A stretch of 7,460 nt of DNA from positions 1 through 7,460 of the forward strand of contig CAZGMC010000133.1 of NCBI GenBank assembly GCA_964526565.1. Reading direction: 5' to 3'. The DNA comes from CAZGMC01 sp964526565. GTDB taxonomy: Bacteria; Pseudomonadota; Alphaproteobacteria; DSM-16000; Inquilinaceae. The notes beneath the pieces are model-generated. The model ran no database searches. It worked only from the letters and a program-made list of their open reading frames with translations, and had not been told where the DNA came from. Shown piece after piece: positions 7,399 to 7,460 of this stretch. The translations under genes were made by a program, and so were the position numbers. Position 1 is the stretch's first letter; each line of letters starts with the position of its first letter.

Positions 7399-7436
7399 CC
7401 CGGCCCGGCCGCCGGGATCAGGCGGGCCGGGCCGGG
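7399..7436 (+). terminator. GC-rich hairpin after the hybrid kinase gene
   Basis: CCCGGCCCGGCC (7399-7410) pairs perfectly with GGCCGGGCCGGG (7425-7436). Three more pairs (GCC 7411-7413 with GGC 7421-7423) are possible past one bulged base, leaving the 7-base loop GGGATCA (7414-7420). The hairpin lies 38 bases after the stop codon, a sensible place for a terminator. No T-run follows, only G-runs, so it would be a non-canonical or Rho-assisted terminator. Confidence 0.5.
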
Positions 7437-7460
7437 GTTGGGCTGGGGGTTGGGCTGGGG
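7434..7460 (+). repeat. G-run tandem repeat running off the window edge
   Basis: The unit GGGGTTGGGCT occurs at 7434-7444, again with one extra G at 7445-7456, and a third copy starts at 7457 and runs past the window edge. The G-runs are four, three, five, three and at least four bases long, separated by TT or CT. This fits the pattern for a G-quadruplex with two-base loops. It follows directly on the hairpin. Its full length cannot be seen. Confidence 0.8.

Overview
The window is very GC-rich DNA with third positions almost all G or C. It most likely comes from an alphaproteobacterium, probably of the Rhodospirillales type. Support comes from the PleC/DivJ-like kinase core of the last gene (a 'KIEAGKLEL' segment and a 'GTGLGLPLTK' G2 box), the 'RPFLPVSIAVLTVSDSRT' start of MoaB, and the ATGA/TGATG gene overlaps. 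The taxonomic call is inference from protein style only. No mobile element, CRISPR array, tRNA or rRNA is visible.

Layout. On the minus strand, 25-1715 holds a two-gene ABC importer unit, permease then ATPase, joined by an ATGA overlap. Its relatives belong to the uncharacterised or aromatic-amino-acid-type importers with a LivH-like permease. No substrate-binding protein gene is in view. Positions 1716-2178 form a divergent intergenic region. It contains an array of the 7-bp unit GGGATCA, partly alternating with GAGGTCA, and is interrupted by exactly 100 Ns. The last 55 bases before the Ns are identical to the first 55 bases after them. The gap is therefore very probably an unmerged contig overlap and not missing DNA.

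On the plus strand, 2179-5631 holds three tightly packed genes: a periplasmic Slt70-like lytic transglycosylase (slt), the molybdenum cofactor protein MoaB, and a membrane-anchored histidine kinase. slt and moaB overlap by 14 bp, and moaB and the kinase share one base in TGATG, so they look like one coupled transcription unit. After 205 bp without a convincing gene, which include a weak promoter candidate, 5837-7360 encodes a soluble REC-PAS-HisKA-HATPase hybrid kinase. Its intact N-terminal receiver makes it a plausible phosphorylation partner of the upstream kinase. A GC-rich hairpin (7399-7436) and a G-run tandem repeat (7434 to the window end) follow.

The genes belong to mostly known families. 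The most unusual content is non-coding: the heptamer array directly in front of slt, its G-quadruplex-like pattern, its assembly artefact, and the recurrence of the same heptamer in the loop of the terminal hairpin. The two-kinase arrangement is the best candidate for a signalling system worth experimental attention. No clearly unprecedented system was found.
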